Positions 49,914 through 58,849 are shown, numbered from the stretch's first letter. The stretch is DNA of 64,000 nucleotides from Streptomyces sp. NBC_01689 (GCF_036250675.1 NZ_CP109592.1:2418001-2482000); one strand, 5' to 3'. Made by a program: numbers and translations. Notes: generated by a model not told the origin, from the sequence alone.

Positions 49914-51545
49914 TCAGGCGCGCAGCCACACCGCCGTGTCCGGGGGAAGGAGCCCGCCGGCGGTCAACGGGTCGCTGCTGAGCAGGAGTTCGGAGTACTC
50001 GGGGAGCTCGACCGGTCCGCCGGCGAGGTTGACGACGCAGAGCAGCCCGTCGGTGCGGGCGAAGGCCAGCACACCCTCGGCGGCGGGGCGCCAGCTGAGC
50101 GGCCCGTCGCCGAAACCCGGCTCGGCGCGGCGGACGCGCAGCGCGGCGCGGTAGAGGTTCAGCATGGAGGCGGGGTCCTCGGACTGCCGGTCGGCGGCGT
50201 GGTCGGCCCAGCCGGCGGGCTGGGGCAGCCACGGTTCGCCGCCGAACCCGGCGTACGGGGCCTCGGCGTCCCAGGGCAGCGGGACCCGGCAGCCGTCCCG
50301 CCCCGGGTCCGTTCCGCCGGAGCGGAAGTGCATCGGGTCCTGGATGCTGTCGAGCGGCAACTCGACCTCGGGCAGACCCAGTTCCTCGCCCTGGTAGATG
50401 TAGACGGAACCGGGCAGGGCGAGCGAGAGCAGGGCGGCGGCGCGCGCCCGGCGGGCGCCGAGGGCCAGGTCGGTGGGGGTGCCGAAGGCCTTGGCGGTGA
50501 AGTCGAAGCCGGTGTCGGTGCGCCCGTAGCGGGTGACCGTGCGCGTCACGTCGTGGTTGCACAGCACCCAGGTGGCGGGCGCTCCGACGGGCGCGTGCTC
50601 GGCGAGGGTCTCGTCGATGGAGGTGCGCAGCCGGGCGGCGTCCCAGGGGCAGGACAGGAACGAGAAGTTGAACGCGGTGTGCAGCTCGTCCGGGCGCAGG
50701 TAGCGGGCGAAGCGCTCGGTGTCGGGCAGCCAGACCTCGCCGACGAAGATGCCGTCGTAGGCGTCCGCGACCGATCGCCACGAGCGGTAGATGTCATGGA
50801 GCTCGTCACGGTCGACGTACGGGTTCGGGTCGCGGCCCTCGACGAAGTCGGGCAGCTCCGGGTCCTTGGCCAGCAGGGCGGCCGAGTCGATGCGGACACC
50901 CGCGACGCCGCGTTCGAACCAGAAACGCAGGATCTCCTCGTGTTCCTGGCGGACCGCCGGGTGTGCCCAGTTGAGGTCGGGCTGTTCGGGGGTGAAGAGA
51001 TGGAGGTACCAGTCGCCGTCGGGCAGCCGGGTCCAGACCGGTTCGGCGGAGCCGGCGAACTGTGAGGGCCAGTCGTTGGGCGGGATCTCGCCGTGCTCCC
51101 CGCGCCCGGGGCGGAAGTGGAACAGCTCCCGCTCCGGGCCGCCGGCGAGGGCCGCCCGGAACCAGGGGTGCTGGTCGGAGACGTGGTTGGGCACGATGTC
51201 GACGAGGGTGCGGATGCCCAGCTCGCGCGCTTCGGCGATGAGCTTCTCCGCCTCGGCGAGCGTCCCGAACGCCGGGTCGATGGAGCGGTAGTCGGCCACG
51301 TCGTAGCCGCCGTCGGCCATGGGTGAGCGGTACCAGGGGTTGAACCACAGGGCGTCCACCCCGAGTTCGGCCAGGTAGGGAAGTCTGGCGCGGACGCCCG
51401 CGAGGTCGCCGGTGCCGTCGCCGTCGCCGTCCGCGAAACTGCGGACGTACACCTGGTAGATGACGGCTGAACGCCACCACGCGGACTGATTTCGGGCAGG
51501 GCGGGGCTGTCCCACGGTGCGTTGCCTTTCGTTCGAGGGGGTCAC
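49914..51545 (-). CDS. aglA: GH13 alpha-glucosidase, cytoplasmic
   Basis: A 543-residue GH13 (alpha-amylase superfamily) exo-enzyme without signal peptide. Conserved regions: VDIVPNHVSDQHPWF, GVRIDSAALL (nucleophile Asp220), FVGEVWL (acid/base Glu270) and CNHDVTR (Asp332). AVIYQVYVRSFADGDGDGTGDLAG (in part) at the N-terminus is typical of oligo-alpha-glucosidases (subfamily 30-like). It should split imported alpha-gluco-oligosaccharides to glucose. GTG start complement 51543-51545, 9 bp after the permease stop; GH87 gene follows after 52 bp. Confidence 0.92.
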   Translation of the reverse strand: MTPSNERQRTVGQPRPARNQSAWWRSAVIYQVYVRSFADGDGDGTGDLAGVRARLPYLAELGVDALWFNPWYRSPMADGGYDVADYRSIDPAFGTLAEAEKLIAEARELGIRTLVDIVPNHVSDQHPWFRAALAGGPERELFHFRPGRGEHGEIPPNDWPSQFAGSAEPVWTRLPDGDWYLHLFTPEQPDLNWAHPAVRQEHEEILRFWFERGVAGVRIDSAALLAKDPELPDFVEGRDPNPYVDRDELHDIYRSWRSVADAYDGIFVGEVWLPDTERFARYLRPDELHTAFNFSFLSCPWDAARLRTSIDETLAEHAPVGAPATWVLCNHDVTRTVTRYGRTDTGFDFTAKAFGTPTDLALGARRARAAALLSLALPGSVYIYQGEELGLPEVELPLDSIQDPMHFRSGGTDPGRDGCRVPLPWDAEAPYAGFGGEPWLPQPAGWADHAADRQSEDPASMLNLYRAALRVRRAEPGFGDGPLSWRPAAEGVLAFARTDGLLCVVNLAGGPVELPEYSELLLSSDPLTAGGLLPPDTAVWLRA

Positions 51546-51554
51546 GTACAGGCG

Positions 51555-52430
51555 TCAGCCCTTGGTGCTGCCCGCGCTGATCCCGGCGATGATGTGCCGC
51601 TGGAAGACCAGGAACATCACGACCATGGGAATGCTCGCGATCACCATCGCGGCGATCAGCACGGTCAGTTGGATGTTCTGCGACAGCTGGACGAGAGCCA
51701 CGCTGATGGGTTGCTTGTCGGTGTCGGAGAACACCATCAGCGGCCACAGGAAGTCCTGCCAGACGGCGACCAGGGCGAAGATCGACACGACTCCGAGGAC
51801 GGGCCGGGACATCGGCAGCACGATCGACCACAGGGTGCGCAGCTTCCCGGCGCCGTCGATCTCGGCGGCCTCCAGGACGTCGCGCGGGATCTGGTCGAAG
51901 AAGCGCTTGAGGAGGTAGAGGTTGAAGGCGTTCGCGACGGCCGGCAGCCAGATGCCGAGCGGTGAGTTCAGCAGGCTGGTGTGGATGAGGGGCAGGTCCG
52001 CGACGGTCAGGTACTTCGGGACCACGAGCGCCTGGGCGGGGACCATCAGGGTGGCGAGGATGCCGCCGAGGACCACCTTGCCGAAGGCCGGCTTCAGCTT
52101 GGAGAGGGCGTACGCGGCGGCGGTGCAGAAGACGAGCTGCAGGACCCAGGCGCCCGCCGCCTGCACGACCGTGTTCCACAGGTGCGTGGGCAGGTCCATC
52201 AGGTCCCAGGCGTCGGTGTAGCCGCCCAGGTGCAAGCCGTGCGGCACGAGGGTCGGCGGGGTGCGCGTCACCTCGTCCGGCGACTTCATGGCGCCGGTCA
52301 CCATCCAGTACACGGGGAAGAGGAAGGCGAGCGCGAAGAGCAGGACCACCCCGCCGAAGACCGTCCAGTACACGGCCTTGCCGCGGGGGCGGGCCAGGGT
52401 GAGGGGGGAGACCAGGGTGCGTGTGCTCAT
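51555..52430 (-). CDS. CUT1-type sugar ABC permease, MalG-like
   Basis: A 291-residue permease with six helices and EAA loop EAAEIDGAGKLRTLWSIVLPMSRPVL (in part). VYWMVTGAMKSPDEVTRTPPTLVP near the N-terminus is typical of MalG/AglG-type subunits. It overlaps the MalF-like gene by 4 bp. No ATPase gene is in the cluster; CUT1 systems of Streptomyces usually share the MsiK ATPase encoded elsewhere. Confidence 0.93.
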   Translation of the reverse strand: MSTRTLVSPLTLARPRGKAVYWTVFGGVVLLFALAFLFPVYWMVTGAMKSPDEVTRTPPTLVPHGLHLGGYTDAWDLMDLPTHLWNTVVQAAGAWVLQLVFCTAAAYALSKLKPAFGKVVLGGILATLMVPAQALVVPKYLTVADLPLIHTSLLNSPLGIWLPAVANAFNLYLLKRFFDQIPRDVLEAAEIDGAGKLRTLWSIVLPMSRPVLGVVSIFALVAVWQDFLWPLMVFSDTDKQPISVALVQLSQNIQLTVLIAAMVIASIPMVVMFLVFQRHIIAGISAGSTKG

Positions 52431-53398
52431 GCGTCGTCCCCTTCCGAGCGGGTCAGCCTCAGGTACACCGCGGAGAAGGCGCTGAGCAGGACGAGCAGCA
52501 TGACGCTCAACGCGCAGGCTCCGCCGAAGTCGTTGTAGAGGAAGGCGTACTTGTAGATCAGGTAGAGCACCGTGACGGTCTTGTCCTCGGGGCCGCCGCC
52601 GGTGATCACGAACGGCTCCGTGAACACCTGCATGGTGGCGATGATCTGCAGCAGCATCAGCATGAGGATGATGAAGCGGGTCTGCGGGATCGTCACGTGC
52701 CGGATGCGCTGCAAGAGGTTCGCGCCGTCCAGCTCGGCCGCCTCGTACAGCTCACCGGGGATGCTCTGGAGCGCGGCGAGGTAGATGAGGACGGTGCCGC
52801 CGAGGTTGGCCCAGGTCGCGACGATCACCAGCGAGACGAGGGCGGTGTCGGCGCCGTTGGACCAGTTGGAGGTCGGCAGGTGCAGGAAGCGCAGCGTCTC
52901 GTTGGCGAGGCCCGCTCCGGGATCGTAGAACCACTTCCACAGCAGGGCGCTGACCACCGGCGGGATCATCACCGGCAGATAGACCACGACTCTGAAGAAG
53001 GCCTTCGCGTGCCGGAGTTCGTTGAGCACCAGGGCCGTCACGAACGGGACGGCGAACCCGATGAGCAGGGCGAGGAGGGTGAAGGTGAGGGTGTTGCGCC
53101 AGGCGGCGGTGAACTCCGGGTCGTGGAAGACCCGGGTGAAGTTGGCGGTGCCGACCCATTCGCCGCCGCTGCCCGGCGTGTACTTCTGGAAGGCGATCAC
53201 GACCGCGCGGATCGCCGGGTACCAGGAGAACAGCGCGAAGCAGAGCACACCGCCGATCAGGAAGGCGTAGGCCCGAGACTGGTCGGCCAGGCGCCGGCGC
53301 CAGGGGGTCCCGGGCCGGCGCCTGGCCGACCGCGGCGCCTCCGGCGCGCCTGCGGCGGCCGGAGGAAACGCTGCGGGGGGCTTCGATGCGGTCTTCAT
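52427..53398 (-). CDS. CUT1-type sugar ABC permease, MalF-like
   Basis: A 323-residue permease: a ~40-residue Pro/Arg-rich cytosolic start, six helices, AFLIGGVLCFALFSWYPAIRAVVIAFQKY (in part) and EAA loop YEAAELDGANLLQRIRHVTIPQTR (in part). The C-terminal GGGPEDKTVTVLYLIYKYAF is typical of AglF/MalF-like subunits. Start ATG complement 53396-53398, 8 bp downstream of the binding protein stop. It pairs with the MalG-like permease. Confidence 0.93.
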   Translation of the reverse strand: MKTASKPPAAFPPAAAGAPEAPRSARRRPGTPWRRRLADQSRAYAFLIGGVLCFALFSWYPAIRAVVIAFQKYTPGSGGEWVGTANFTRVFHDPEFTAAWRNTLTFTLLALLIGFAVPFVTALVLNELRHAKAFFRVVVYLPVMIPPVVSALLWKWFYDPGAGLANETLRFLHLPTSNWSNGADTALVSLVIVATWANLGGTVLIYLAALQSIPGELYEAAELDGANLLQRIRHVTIPQTRFIILMLMLLQIIATMQVFTEPFVITGGGPEDKTVTVLYLIYKYAFLYNDFGGACALSVMLLVLLSAFSAVYLRLTRSEGDDA

Positions 53399-53406
53399 GA
53401 ACGGTG

Positions 53407-54756
53407 TCAGCCTCGGGCCAGGATGGAGTCGATCTTGCCGGAGGCGTCCTTGAGGAGCTGGTCGATGTCGGCGTCCTTCTTGGTGAGGACCGCGGACACG
53501 GCGCCGTCGAGGACGGAGTAGATCTGCTGGGCCTGCGGCGGCTCGATCTTCATCTGCAGGCTCTGGTTGCCGTCGAGGAAGGACTGGTAGTTCTCCACCG
53601 GCACGTTCGCGTTGGCCTTCTTGACCTCCTGGTCCTTGGCGTCCGCGGCGCCGGTGAACAGACGCGGCTCGGGCAGGCCGACCGGGGCGTTGTTCTGCTT
53701 GGCGCGGGCGTAGTCGCCGAGGAAGCCCTTGCCGGGCGTCAGGAACATGTGCTCCAGCCACTTGAGGCCGGCCCTGATCTGCGCGGGCGAGTCCTTCTTG
53801 TTGAACATGTAGCCGTCGCCGCCGATGAGCGTGCCCTTGCCGCCGGGCATGGGCGCGAGGGCGAGGTCCTTGTAGTTGCCGCCCTTCTCCTTGACGAGGA
53901 TCGGGATGTTGTCCGGCGCGGAGAGGTACATGCCGAGCTTCCCTGAGCCCATCATCTGCTGGACGTCGTTGATGACGAGAAGCTGCTTGCTGCCCATGGA
54001 GTTGTCGGTCCAGCGCATGTCGTGCAGGTTCTGCAGGACGGCCTTGCCCTCGGGGGTGTCGATGTTCGCCGACTTGCCGTCCGGGCCGACGACGTCGCCG
54101 CCCTGCGAGTAGAGCTCGGCGGTGAAGTGCCAGCCGCCCTGGTTCTGGGCGCTGTAGTCGGCGTAGCCGACGGTGCCCTTGCCGAGCGCGGCTATCTTCT
54201 TGGCGTCGGCGCGCACCTCGTCCCAGGTGGCCGGGGCCTTGTTCGGGTCGAGACCGGCCTTCTCGAAGAGCGCCTTGTTGTAGATGAGGCCCATCGAGTA
54301 GCCGGTGCGCGGGACACCGTAGATCTTGCCGTCGACGGTGTAGATGTCGCGCAGCTGCTGCTGGATGGTGCTGTAGCTCTTGAGTTCCTTGACGTACTTG
54401 GTGATGTCGGCGGCCTGGTTGACGTCGACGACGTGCTTGGCGTCGGTGAAGTACGTGTAGAACACGTCCTCCATCTGACCTCCGGCGAGCTTGGCGTCGA
54501 AGGTCTTGGGGTCCTGACACGGGAACGCGTCATGGGTGACGACGTCGATGTCCGGGTTGGCCTTCTCGAAGGCCTTGACGTCGGCCTCGAAGAACGAGCG
54601 GTCGACCTTGGCGCTCTTGGGCGGTTCGCAGTTGACCGTGATGCGGGTCTTGCCACCCGCGGAACCGTCGTCACTCGAACCGCAGGCAGTGGCGGTGAGC
54701 GCGAAAGCGGACGCCGTGAAGACCACGAAGGTACGGCGGAACCCGGGATTTCTCAT
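53407..54756 (-). CDS. Sugar ABC transporter substrate-binding lipoprotein (CUT1)
   Basis: A 449-residue lipoprotein with signal peptide ending TATAC (lipidated Cys25) and a short GSSDDGSAGG linker. The extracellular-binding fold follows: ADVKAFEKANPDIDVVTHDAF, DVFYTYFTDAKHVVDVNQAADI, IYTVDGKIYGVPRTGYSMGLIYNKALFEKAG (in part), and GTLIGGDGYMFNK. It probably binds alpha-gluco-oligosaccharides released by the GH87-like enzyme. Start ATG complement 54754-54756, preceded by AGGGGTCC. It is the first gene of the uptake operon, with a 199-bp promoter region. Confidence 0.92.
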   Translation of the reverse strand: MRNPGFRRTFVVFTASAFALTATACGSSDDGSAGGKTRITVNCEPPKSAKVDRSFFEADVKAFEKANPDIDVVTHDAFPCQDPKTFDAKLAGGQMEDVFYTYFTDAKHVVDVNQAADITKYVKELKSYSTIQQQLRDIYTVDGKIYGVPRTGYSMGLIYNKALFEKAGLDPNKAPATWDEVRADAKKIAALGKGTVGYADYSAQNQGGWHFTAELYSQGGDVVGPDGKSANIDTPEGKAVLQNLHDMRWTDNSMGSKQLLVINDVQQMMGSGKLGMYLSAPDNIPILVKEKGGNYKDLALAPMPGGKGTLIGGDGYMFNKKDSPAQIRAGLKWLEHMFLTPGKGFLGDYARAKQNNAPVGLPEPRLFTGAADAKDQEVKKANANVPVENYQSFLDGNQSLQMKIEPPQAQQIYSVLDGAVSAVLTKKDADIDQLLKDASGKIDSILARG

Positions 54757-54768
54757 CGGTGGACCCCT

Positions 54769-54811
54769 TTGGGCAGGAGCGGTTGGGCGCTTGGGCAGGA
54801 GCGGTGGGCGC
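54769..54811. repeat. 22-bp direct repeat in the sugar-operon promoter
   Basis: TTGGGCAGGAGCGGTTGGGCGC (54769-54790) is repeated with one base missing at 54791-54811, directly upstream of the binding-protein ribosome binding site. A lone CGCAAG hexamer at 54841-54846 matches those in front of the lacI gene. These may be operator or leader elements. Confidence 0.6.
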
Positions 54812-54955
54812 CGCACACTCAAGCACCGCCGACAGGGGTGCGCAAGATGTCACGCAGAATCTGTAATTATTTGACAGGAGAATGGATCTCGGCGGCGGGG
54901 CGCTTGCGCGGTCGACGCATGCCGACGACCGGCCGCTCACGCCGTCCGCCGGATC

Positions 54956-55954
54956 TCACGGACGGGGTGCTTGCGCGGTCGACCCCCGCACCACCAGCTC
55001 GGGTTCGAACAGCAGCTCTTCGGGGGTCACGCTGCTCCCGCCGATCTGCGCGTTCAGCAACTCGACGGCCGCCCGGCCCATGGCCTCGATGGGCTGGCGC
55101 ACGGTGGTCAGCGGCGGTTCGGTGCAGTTCATCAGCGCGGAGTCGTCGTACCCGACGACCGACACCTGTGACGGCACGTCGAGCCCCTTGCGGCGGGCGG
55201 CCCGCACCACGCCGAGGGCGAGCGGGTCGCTCGCGCAGATGAAGCCGGTGACCCCGCGGTCGATGAGCCGGGAGGCCGCCGCCTGACCGCCCTCGATGGA
55301 GAACATGGCCCGGCCGATGCACTCGTCGGGCAGCTCGGGCGCGAGGCTGCGCACCGCCGCCAGCTTGCGGCCGGAGGGGATGTGGTCCGCGGGTCCGAGC
55401 ACCAGGCCGATCCGCTCGTGGCCGAGCGAGACGAGGTGCCGCCAGGCCTGTTCGACGGCCACCGCGTCGTCGCAGGAGACGCCCGGGAAACCGAGGTGCC
55501 CGATGGCCGCGTTGACCAGCACCACCGGGATGTGCCGCTCCGCGAGCCGGCGGTAGTGGTCGTGGGGCGCGTCGGCCTGCGCGTAGAGACCGCCCGCGAA
55601 CACCACGCCGGAGACCTGCTGCTGGAGCAGCAGGTCCACGTAGTCGGCCTCGGAGACGCCGCCCTTGGTCTGGGTGCACAGCACCGGGGTCAGCCCGAGC
55701 TGGGCCAGCGCCCCGCCGATCACCTCGGCGAACGCCGGGAAGATCGGGTTCTGCAGCTCGGGCAGGACGAGGCCCACCAGGCGCGCGCGCTCGCCGCGGA
55801 GCTGGGTGGGCCTCTCGTAGCCGAGCACGTCCAGCGCGGAGAGCACCGCCTGCCGGGTGGAGTCCGAGACGCCCGGCTTGCCGTTGAGCACCCGGCTGAC
55901 CGTGGCCTCGCTGACCCCGACCTTTTTCGCCACCTGAGCAAGTCGTCGTGTCAT
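54956..55954 (-). CDS. LacI family regulator of the alpha-glucan operon (MalR/AglR-like)
   Basis: A 332-residue LacI repressor: helix-turn-helix RRLAQVAKKVGVSEATVSRVLNG, hinge RQAVLSALDVLGYERP, then the effector domain LVGLVLPELQNPIFPAFAEV, GFICASDPLALGVVRAARRKG and SVVGYDDSALMNCTEPPLTTVRQP (each in part). It resembles MalR/AglR-type regulators of Streptomyces. Start ATG complement 55952-55954. It lies 199 bp upstream of the binding-protein gene on the same strand and probably controls that operon and itself. Confidence 0.92.
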   Translation of the reverse strand: MTRRLAQVAKKVGVSEATVSRVLNGKPGVSDSTRQAVLSALDVLGYERPTQLRGERARLVGLVLPELQNPIFPAFAEVIGGALAQLGLTPVLCTQTKGGVSEADYVDLLLQQQVSGVVFAGGLYAQADAPHDHYRRLAERHIPVVLVNAAIGHLGFPGVSCDDAVAVEQAWRHLVSLGHERIGLVLGPADHIPSGRKLAAVRSLAPELPDECIGRAMFSIEGGQAAASRLIDRGVTGFICASDPLALGVVRAARRKGLDVPSQVSVVGYDDSALMNCTEPPLTTVRQPIEAMGRAAVELLNAQIGGSSVTPEELLFEPELVVRGSTAQAPRP

Positions 55955-55957
55955 GAG

Positions 55958-55992
55958 CGCAAGAATACCGCAAGAAATGCAAACGACTTGCG
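55958..55992. promoter_or_regulatory. CGCAAG/CTTGCG operator-like cluster at the lacI start
   Basis: CGCAAG occurs at 55958 and 55969, and its inverse CTTGCG at 55987, immediately upstream of the LacI start codon. TTGC/GCAA half-sites are typical of MalR-type operators. One more CGCAAG lies before the binding-protein gene (54841). Confidence 0.6.
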
Positions 55993-55995
55993 TAA

Positions 55996-56700
55996 TCAAG
56001 CCATCGAAGTGCCCGCCGCCCACAGGCCCCGGACGTGACCCAGGTGCCGGGTCATGACTCTGCGCACGGCCTCGCCGTCCCGGTCCAGGAGAGCGTCGAG
56101 GAGTTCGAGGTGTTCCTCCGCGGAGTCCTGGAGGCGGCCCGCCTCGACGAGGGCGTTGAGACCGTAGAGCCGGGAGCGCTTGCGCAGGTCGCCGGCCACC
56201 TCCACCAGATGCGCGTTGCCGGCGAGCGCGAGCAGGCCGAGGTGGAAGCGGATGTCCGCCTCGACGTACGCGATCAGGTCGCCGGCCGCCGCCGCGGTCA
56301 CGATCTCCCGGGCCGCGGGGCGCAGCGCCTCCAGGGAGACCCGGTCGGCGGTGGTGGCCAGCTGCACCGTGGTGGGGATCTCGATGAGGGAGCGGATGTG
56401 CGTGTACTCGTCGAGCTGCTTCTCGGAGACCGCCGTGACCCGGAACCCCTTGTTGGGCACGGCGTCGACCAGACCCTCCTTGGCGAGATCGAGCATGGCC
56501 TCGCGCACGGGTGTCGCCGAGACGCCGAAGCGGGCCGCGAGCGTCGGCGCGGAGTAGACCTCGCCGGCCCGCAGTTCGCCCGCGATCAGCGCGGCCCGCA
56601 GGGCGTCGGCGACGCGCTCGCGGTAGCTGCTCTTCTTGCCGCCGAGCGTGGGCAGGGCGGCCGGAGCGGCGGAGGGTGCGCTGCTGCGCTGGGCGGGCAT
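55996..56700 (-). CDS. GntR family (FCD subfamily) regulator
   Basis: A 234-residue regulator. N-terminal winged helix: ERVADALRAALIAGELRAGEVYSAPTLAARFGVSATPVREAML (in part), then the all-helical FCD effector domain (EYTHIRSLIEIPTTVQLA ... DIRFHLGLLALAGNAHLV ... RHLGHVRGLW) with metal-binding His positions typical of FCD proteins. Its closest partners are the hydroxyproline genes upstream on the same strand. AATGTCACGTG in its own promoter matches motifs in the other hydroxyproline promoters. Start ATG complement 56698-56700. Confidence 0.92.
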   Translation of the reverse strand: MPAQRSSAPSAAPAALPTLGGKKSSYRERVADALRAALIAGELRAGEVYSAPTLAARFGVSATPVREAMLDLAKEGLVDAVPNKGFRVTAVSEKQLDEYTHIRSLIEIPTTVQLATTADRVSLEALRPAAREIVTAAAAGDLIAYVEADIRFHLGLLALAGNAHLVEVAGDLRKRSRLYGLNALVEAGRLQDSAEEHLELLDALLDRDGEAVRRVMTRHLGHVRGLWAAGTSMA

Positions 56701-56753
56701 GGGGCGTCTCCTCGTACGGGCCGGCGCGCGGACCGGTCCGCGGCGGCTGGTGC

Positions 56754-56764
56754 AATGTCACGTG
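56754..56764. promoter_or_regulatory. Putative GntR operator, AATGTCACGTG (gntR promoter)
   Basis: AATGTCACGTG lies 54 bp upstream of the GntR start. It overlaps the first of two CACGTGCCACCC direct repeats (56759-56770 and 56774-56785, 15-bp period). ATGTCACA/G is shared with sites 58833-58849 and 62050-62066. Confidence 0.5.
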
Positions 56765-56863
56765 CCACCCGGGCACGTGCCACCCAGTATCCCCCGCGGC
56801 ACCGGGGTGTGTCGTGCGGGCCGGGCGGCGCCGTCTGCCGGTGCCGCCCGGCCCGCGGGGCCG

Positions 56864-57865
56864 TCAGAGGACGAATCCGGCCGGGAAGGGATCGGAGGGG
56901 TCCAGCAGGTACTGGGCGGTTCCGGTGATCCAGGCGCGGCCGGTGAAGCTGGGCAGCACGGCGGGGACACCGGCGACCTCGGTGGCGCCCAGCAGCCGGC
57001 CCGTGAACCGCGTCCCGATGAACGACTCGTTCACGAACTCGGTGTGCAGCGGCAGTTCACCGCGCGCGTGCAGCTGCGCCATCCGCGCGCTGGTACCGGT
57101 GCCGCAGGGCGAGCGGTCGAACCAGCCGGGGTGGATCGCCATCGCGTGCCGTGAGTGCCGTGCGGTGGCACCCGGCGCGTAGAGGTGGACGTGGTGGCAG
57201 CCCCGGATCGTCGGGTCCTCGGGGTGGACCGGTTCGTCCTCCTCGTTGATCGCCTCCATGAGGGACAGGGCCGCCTTGAGGATGTCGTCCTGGCGGGAGC
57301 GGTCGAAGGGCAGTCCGAGCTGTTCCAGCGGCAGGATCGCGTAGAAGTTGCCGCCGTACGCGAGGTCGTAGGTCACCGTCCGGCCGTCGGCCAGGGTGGC
57401 CTTGCGGTCGAGTCCGGCCGAGAAGGACGGCACGTTCCTGAGCGTGACCGCCCTCGCGGAGCCGTCCTCGACCTCGACCTCGGCGACGACGGGCCCGGCC
57501 GGGGTGTCGAGCCGGATGGTGGTGACGGGCTCGACGACCTCGACCATGCCGGTCTCCACCAGGACGGTGGCGACGCCGATGGTCCCGTGCCCGCACATCG
57601 GGAGGTAACCCGAGACCTCGATGTAGAGCACCCCGTAGTCGCAGTCCGGGCGGGTGGAGGGCTGCAGCACGGCGCCGCTCATCGCCGCGTGGCCGCGCGG
57701 CTCGTTCATCAGCAACTGCTTGATGTCGTCGCGGTGTTCGCGGAAGTACAACCTCCGCTCGTTCATCGTCGCGCCGGGGACGGTGCCGATGCCGCCGGTG
57801 ATCACCCGGGTGGGCATCCCCTCGGTGTGCGAGTCGACGGCGTGCAGGACGAGTTTGCTGCGCAT
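56864..57865 (-). CDS. 4-hydroxyproline 2-epimerase (proline racemase family)
   Basis: A 333-residue enzyme of the proline racemase superfamily. Both catalytic cysteines are present: Cys91 (LPMCGHGTIG) and Cys254 (SPCGTGTSA), so it is a racemase/epimerase and not a dehydratase, which would have Thr in place of the second or first Cys. Other markers: DSHTEGMPTRVITGGIG and MAIHPGWFDRSPCG. Epimerising trans-4-hydroxy-L-proline to cis-4-hydroxy-D-proline is inferred from the linked D-hydroxyproline dehydrogenase and DapA-type deaminase genes. Start ATG complement 57863-57865, 50 bp downstream of the DapA-like stop. Confidence 0.92.
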   Translation of the reverse strand: MRSKLVLHAVDSHTEGMPTRVITGGIGTVPGATMNERRLYFREHRDDIKQLLMNEPRGHAAMSGAVLQPSTRPDCDYGVLYIEVSGYLPMCGHGTIGVATVLVETGMVEVVEPVTTIRLDTPAGPVVAEVEVEDGSARAVTLRNVPSFSAGLDRKATLADGRTVTYDLAYGGNFYAILPLEQLGLPFDRSRQDDILKAALSLMEAINEEDEPVHPEDPTIRGCHHVHLYAPGATARHSRHAMAIHPGWFDRSPCGTGTSARMAQLHARGELPLHTEFVNESFIGTRFTGRLLGATEVAGVPAVLPSFTGRAWITGTAQYLLDPSDPFPAGFVL

Positions 57866-57915
57866 GAGGTCCGTAACTCCTGGTGGGCGGGGCGGGCGGG
57901 GGACGGTGGGGCGGC

Positions 57916-58812
57916 TCAGCCGAGTCCGGCCGCGACGGCCTGCTCGGTGGCCGCGCGCACGGCGGCCTCCTGCTCGGGCAGCAGCGGGACGCGCGGCGGG
58001 CGCACCGGGCCGCCGGGACGGCCGACGATGTCCATGGACAGTTTGATGGCCTGGACGAACTCGACCCGGGAGTCCCAGCGCAGCAGCGGGTGCAGCAGGC
58101 GGTAGAGCCGGCCGGCCGTGTCGAGGTCGCCCTTGACGGCGGCCCGGTAGAGCTCGACGCTCGCGGCCGGCAGCGCGTTCGGGTAGCCGGCCACCCAGCC
58201 CTTGGCGCCCGCGACGGCCAGCTCCAGGAGGACGTCGTCCGCGCCGACCAACAGATCCAGTTCGGGAGTGAGTTCGGCGATCCGGTAGGCGCGGCGGACG
58301 TCGCCGGAGAATTCCTTGACCCCTTGGACGAAGCCTTCCGCGTGAAGCTTCGCGAGGAGTTCGGGCACCAGGTCGACCTTGGTGTCGATCGGGTTGTTGT
58401 AGGCGACGACCGGGAGGCCCGCCTCCGCGACCGCCGCGTAGTGCGCGAGGACGGAACGCTCGTCGGCACGGTAGGCGTTGGGCGGCAACAGCATCACGGA
58501 CCCGCAGCCGGCGTCACGGGCCTGTTCGGCCCAGCGGCGGGCCTCGGCGGAGCCGTATGCCGCCACCCCGGGCATCACCCGGGAGCCGCCGACCGCCGAC
58601 ACGGCCGTCTCGACGACCCGGGCCCGCTCCTCCGGCGTGAGCACCTGGTACTCGCCGAGCGAGCCGTTGGGGACGACGCCGTCGCAGCCGTTCTCCACGA
58701 GCCAGGCACAGTGCTCCGCGTACCGGTCGTGGTTCACGGAGAGGTCGTCGTTCAGCGGGAGCGCGGTGGCGACGAGGACGCCACGCCAGGGTCGGTTCTC
58801 GGTAGGGGTCAT
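57916..58812 (-). CDS. DapA-family lyase/deaminase, probable 1-pyrroline-4-hydroxy-2-carboxylate deaminase
   Basis: A 298-residue member of the dihydrodipicolinate synthase/N-acetylneuraminate lyase family. The Schiff-base lysine is Lys166 (GVKEFSGD) and the catalytic tyrosine Tyr138 (VAYNNP); GVVPNGSLGEYQVLT is the substrate loop. In hydroxyproline clusters this enzyme converts pyrroline-4-hydroxy-2-carboxylate to alpha-ketoglutarate semialdehyde. I choose ATG complement 58810-58812 (GAGAGGGAAC upstream) because an earlier ATG at 58842 lies inside the operator-like motif. The gene is upstream of and probably co-transcribed with the epimerase. Confidence 0.85.
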   Translation of the reverse strand: MTPTENRPWRGVLVATALPLNDDLSVNHDRYAEHCAWLVENGCDGVVPNGSLGEYQVLTPEERARVVETAVSAVGGSRVMPGVAAYGSAEARRWAEQARDAGCGSVMLLPPNAYRADERSVLAHYAAVAEAGLPVVAYNNPIDTKVDLVPELLAKLHAEGFVQGVKEFSGDVRRAYRIAELTPELDLLVGADDVLLELAVAGAKGWVAGYPNALPAASVELYRAAVKGDLDTAGRLYRLLHPLLRWDSRVEFVQAIKLSMDIVGRPGGPVRPPRVPLLPEQEAAVRAATEQAVAAGLG

Positions 58813-58832
58813 CAGCGGTTCCCTCTCCATGG

Positions 58833-58849
58833 GGTGTGACATTTTACTG
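58833..58849 (-). promoter_or_regulatory. Putative GntR operator, CAGTAAAATGTCACACC
   Basis: On the minus strand, CAGTAAAATGTCACACC lies 21 bp upstream of the DapA-family start. It matches the site at 62050-62066 in the pattern CAGTA-N2-ATGTCACA (13 defined positions). Confidence 0.6.

Noticed and set aside
54841..54880. A clear LacI operator palindrome in front of the binding-protein gene
   Set aside because: Only one CGCAAG half-site is present, without a symmetric partner, so it is mentioned with the repeat and not called as an operator.
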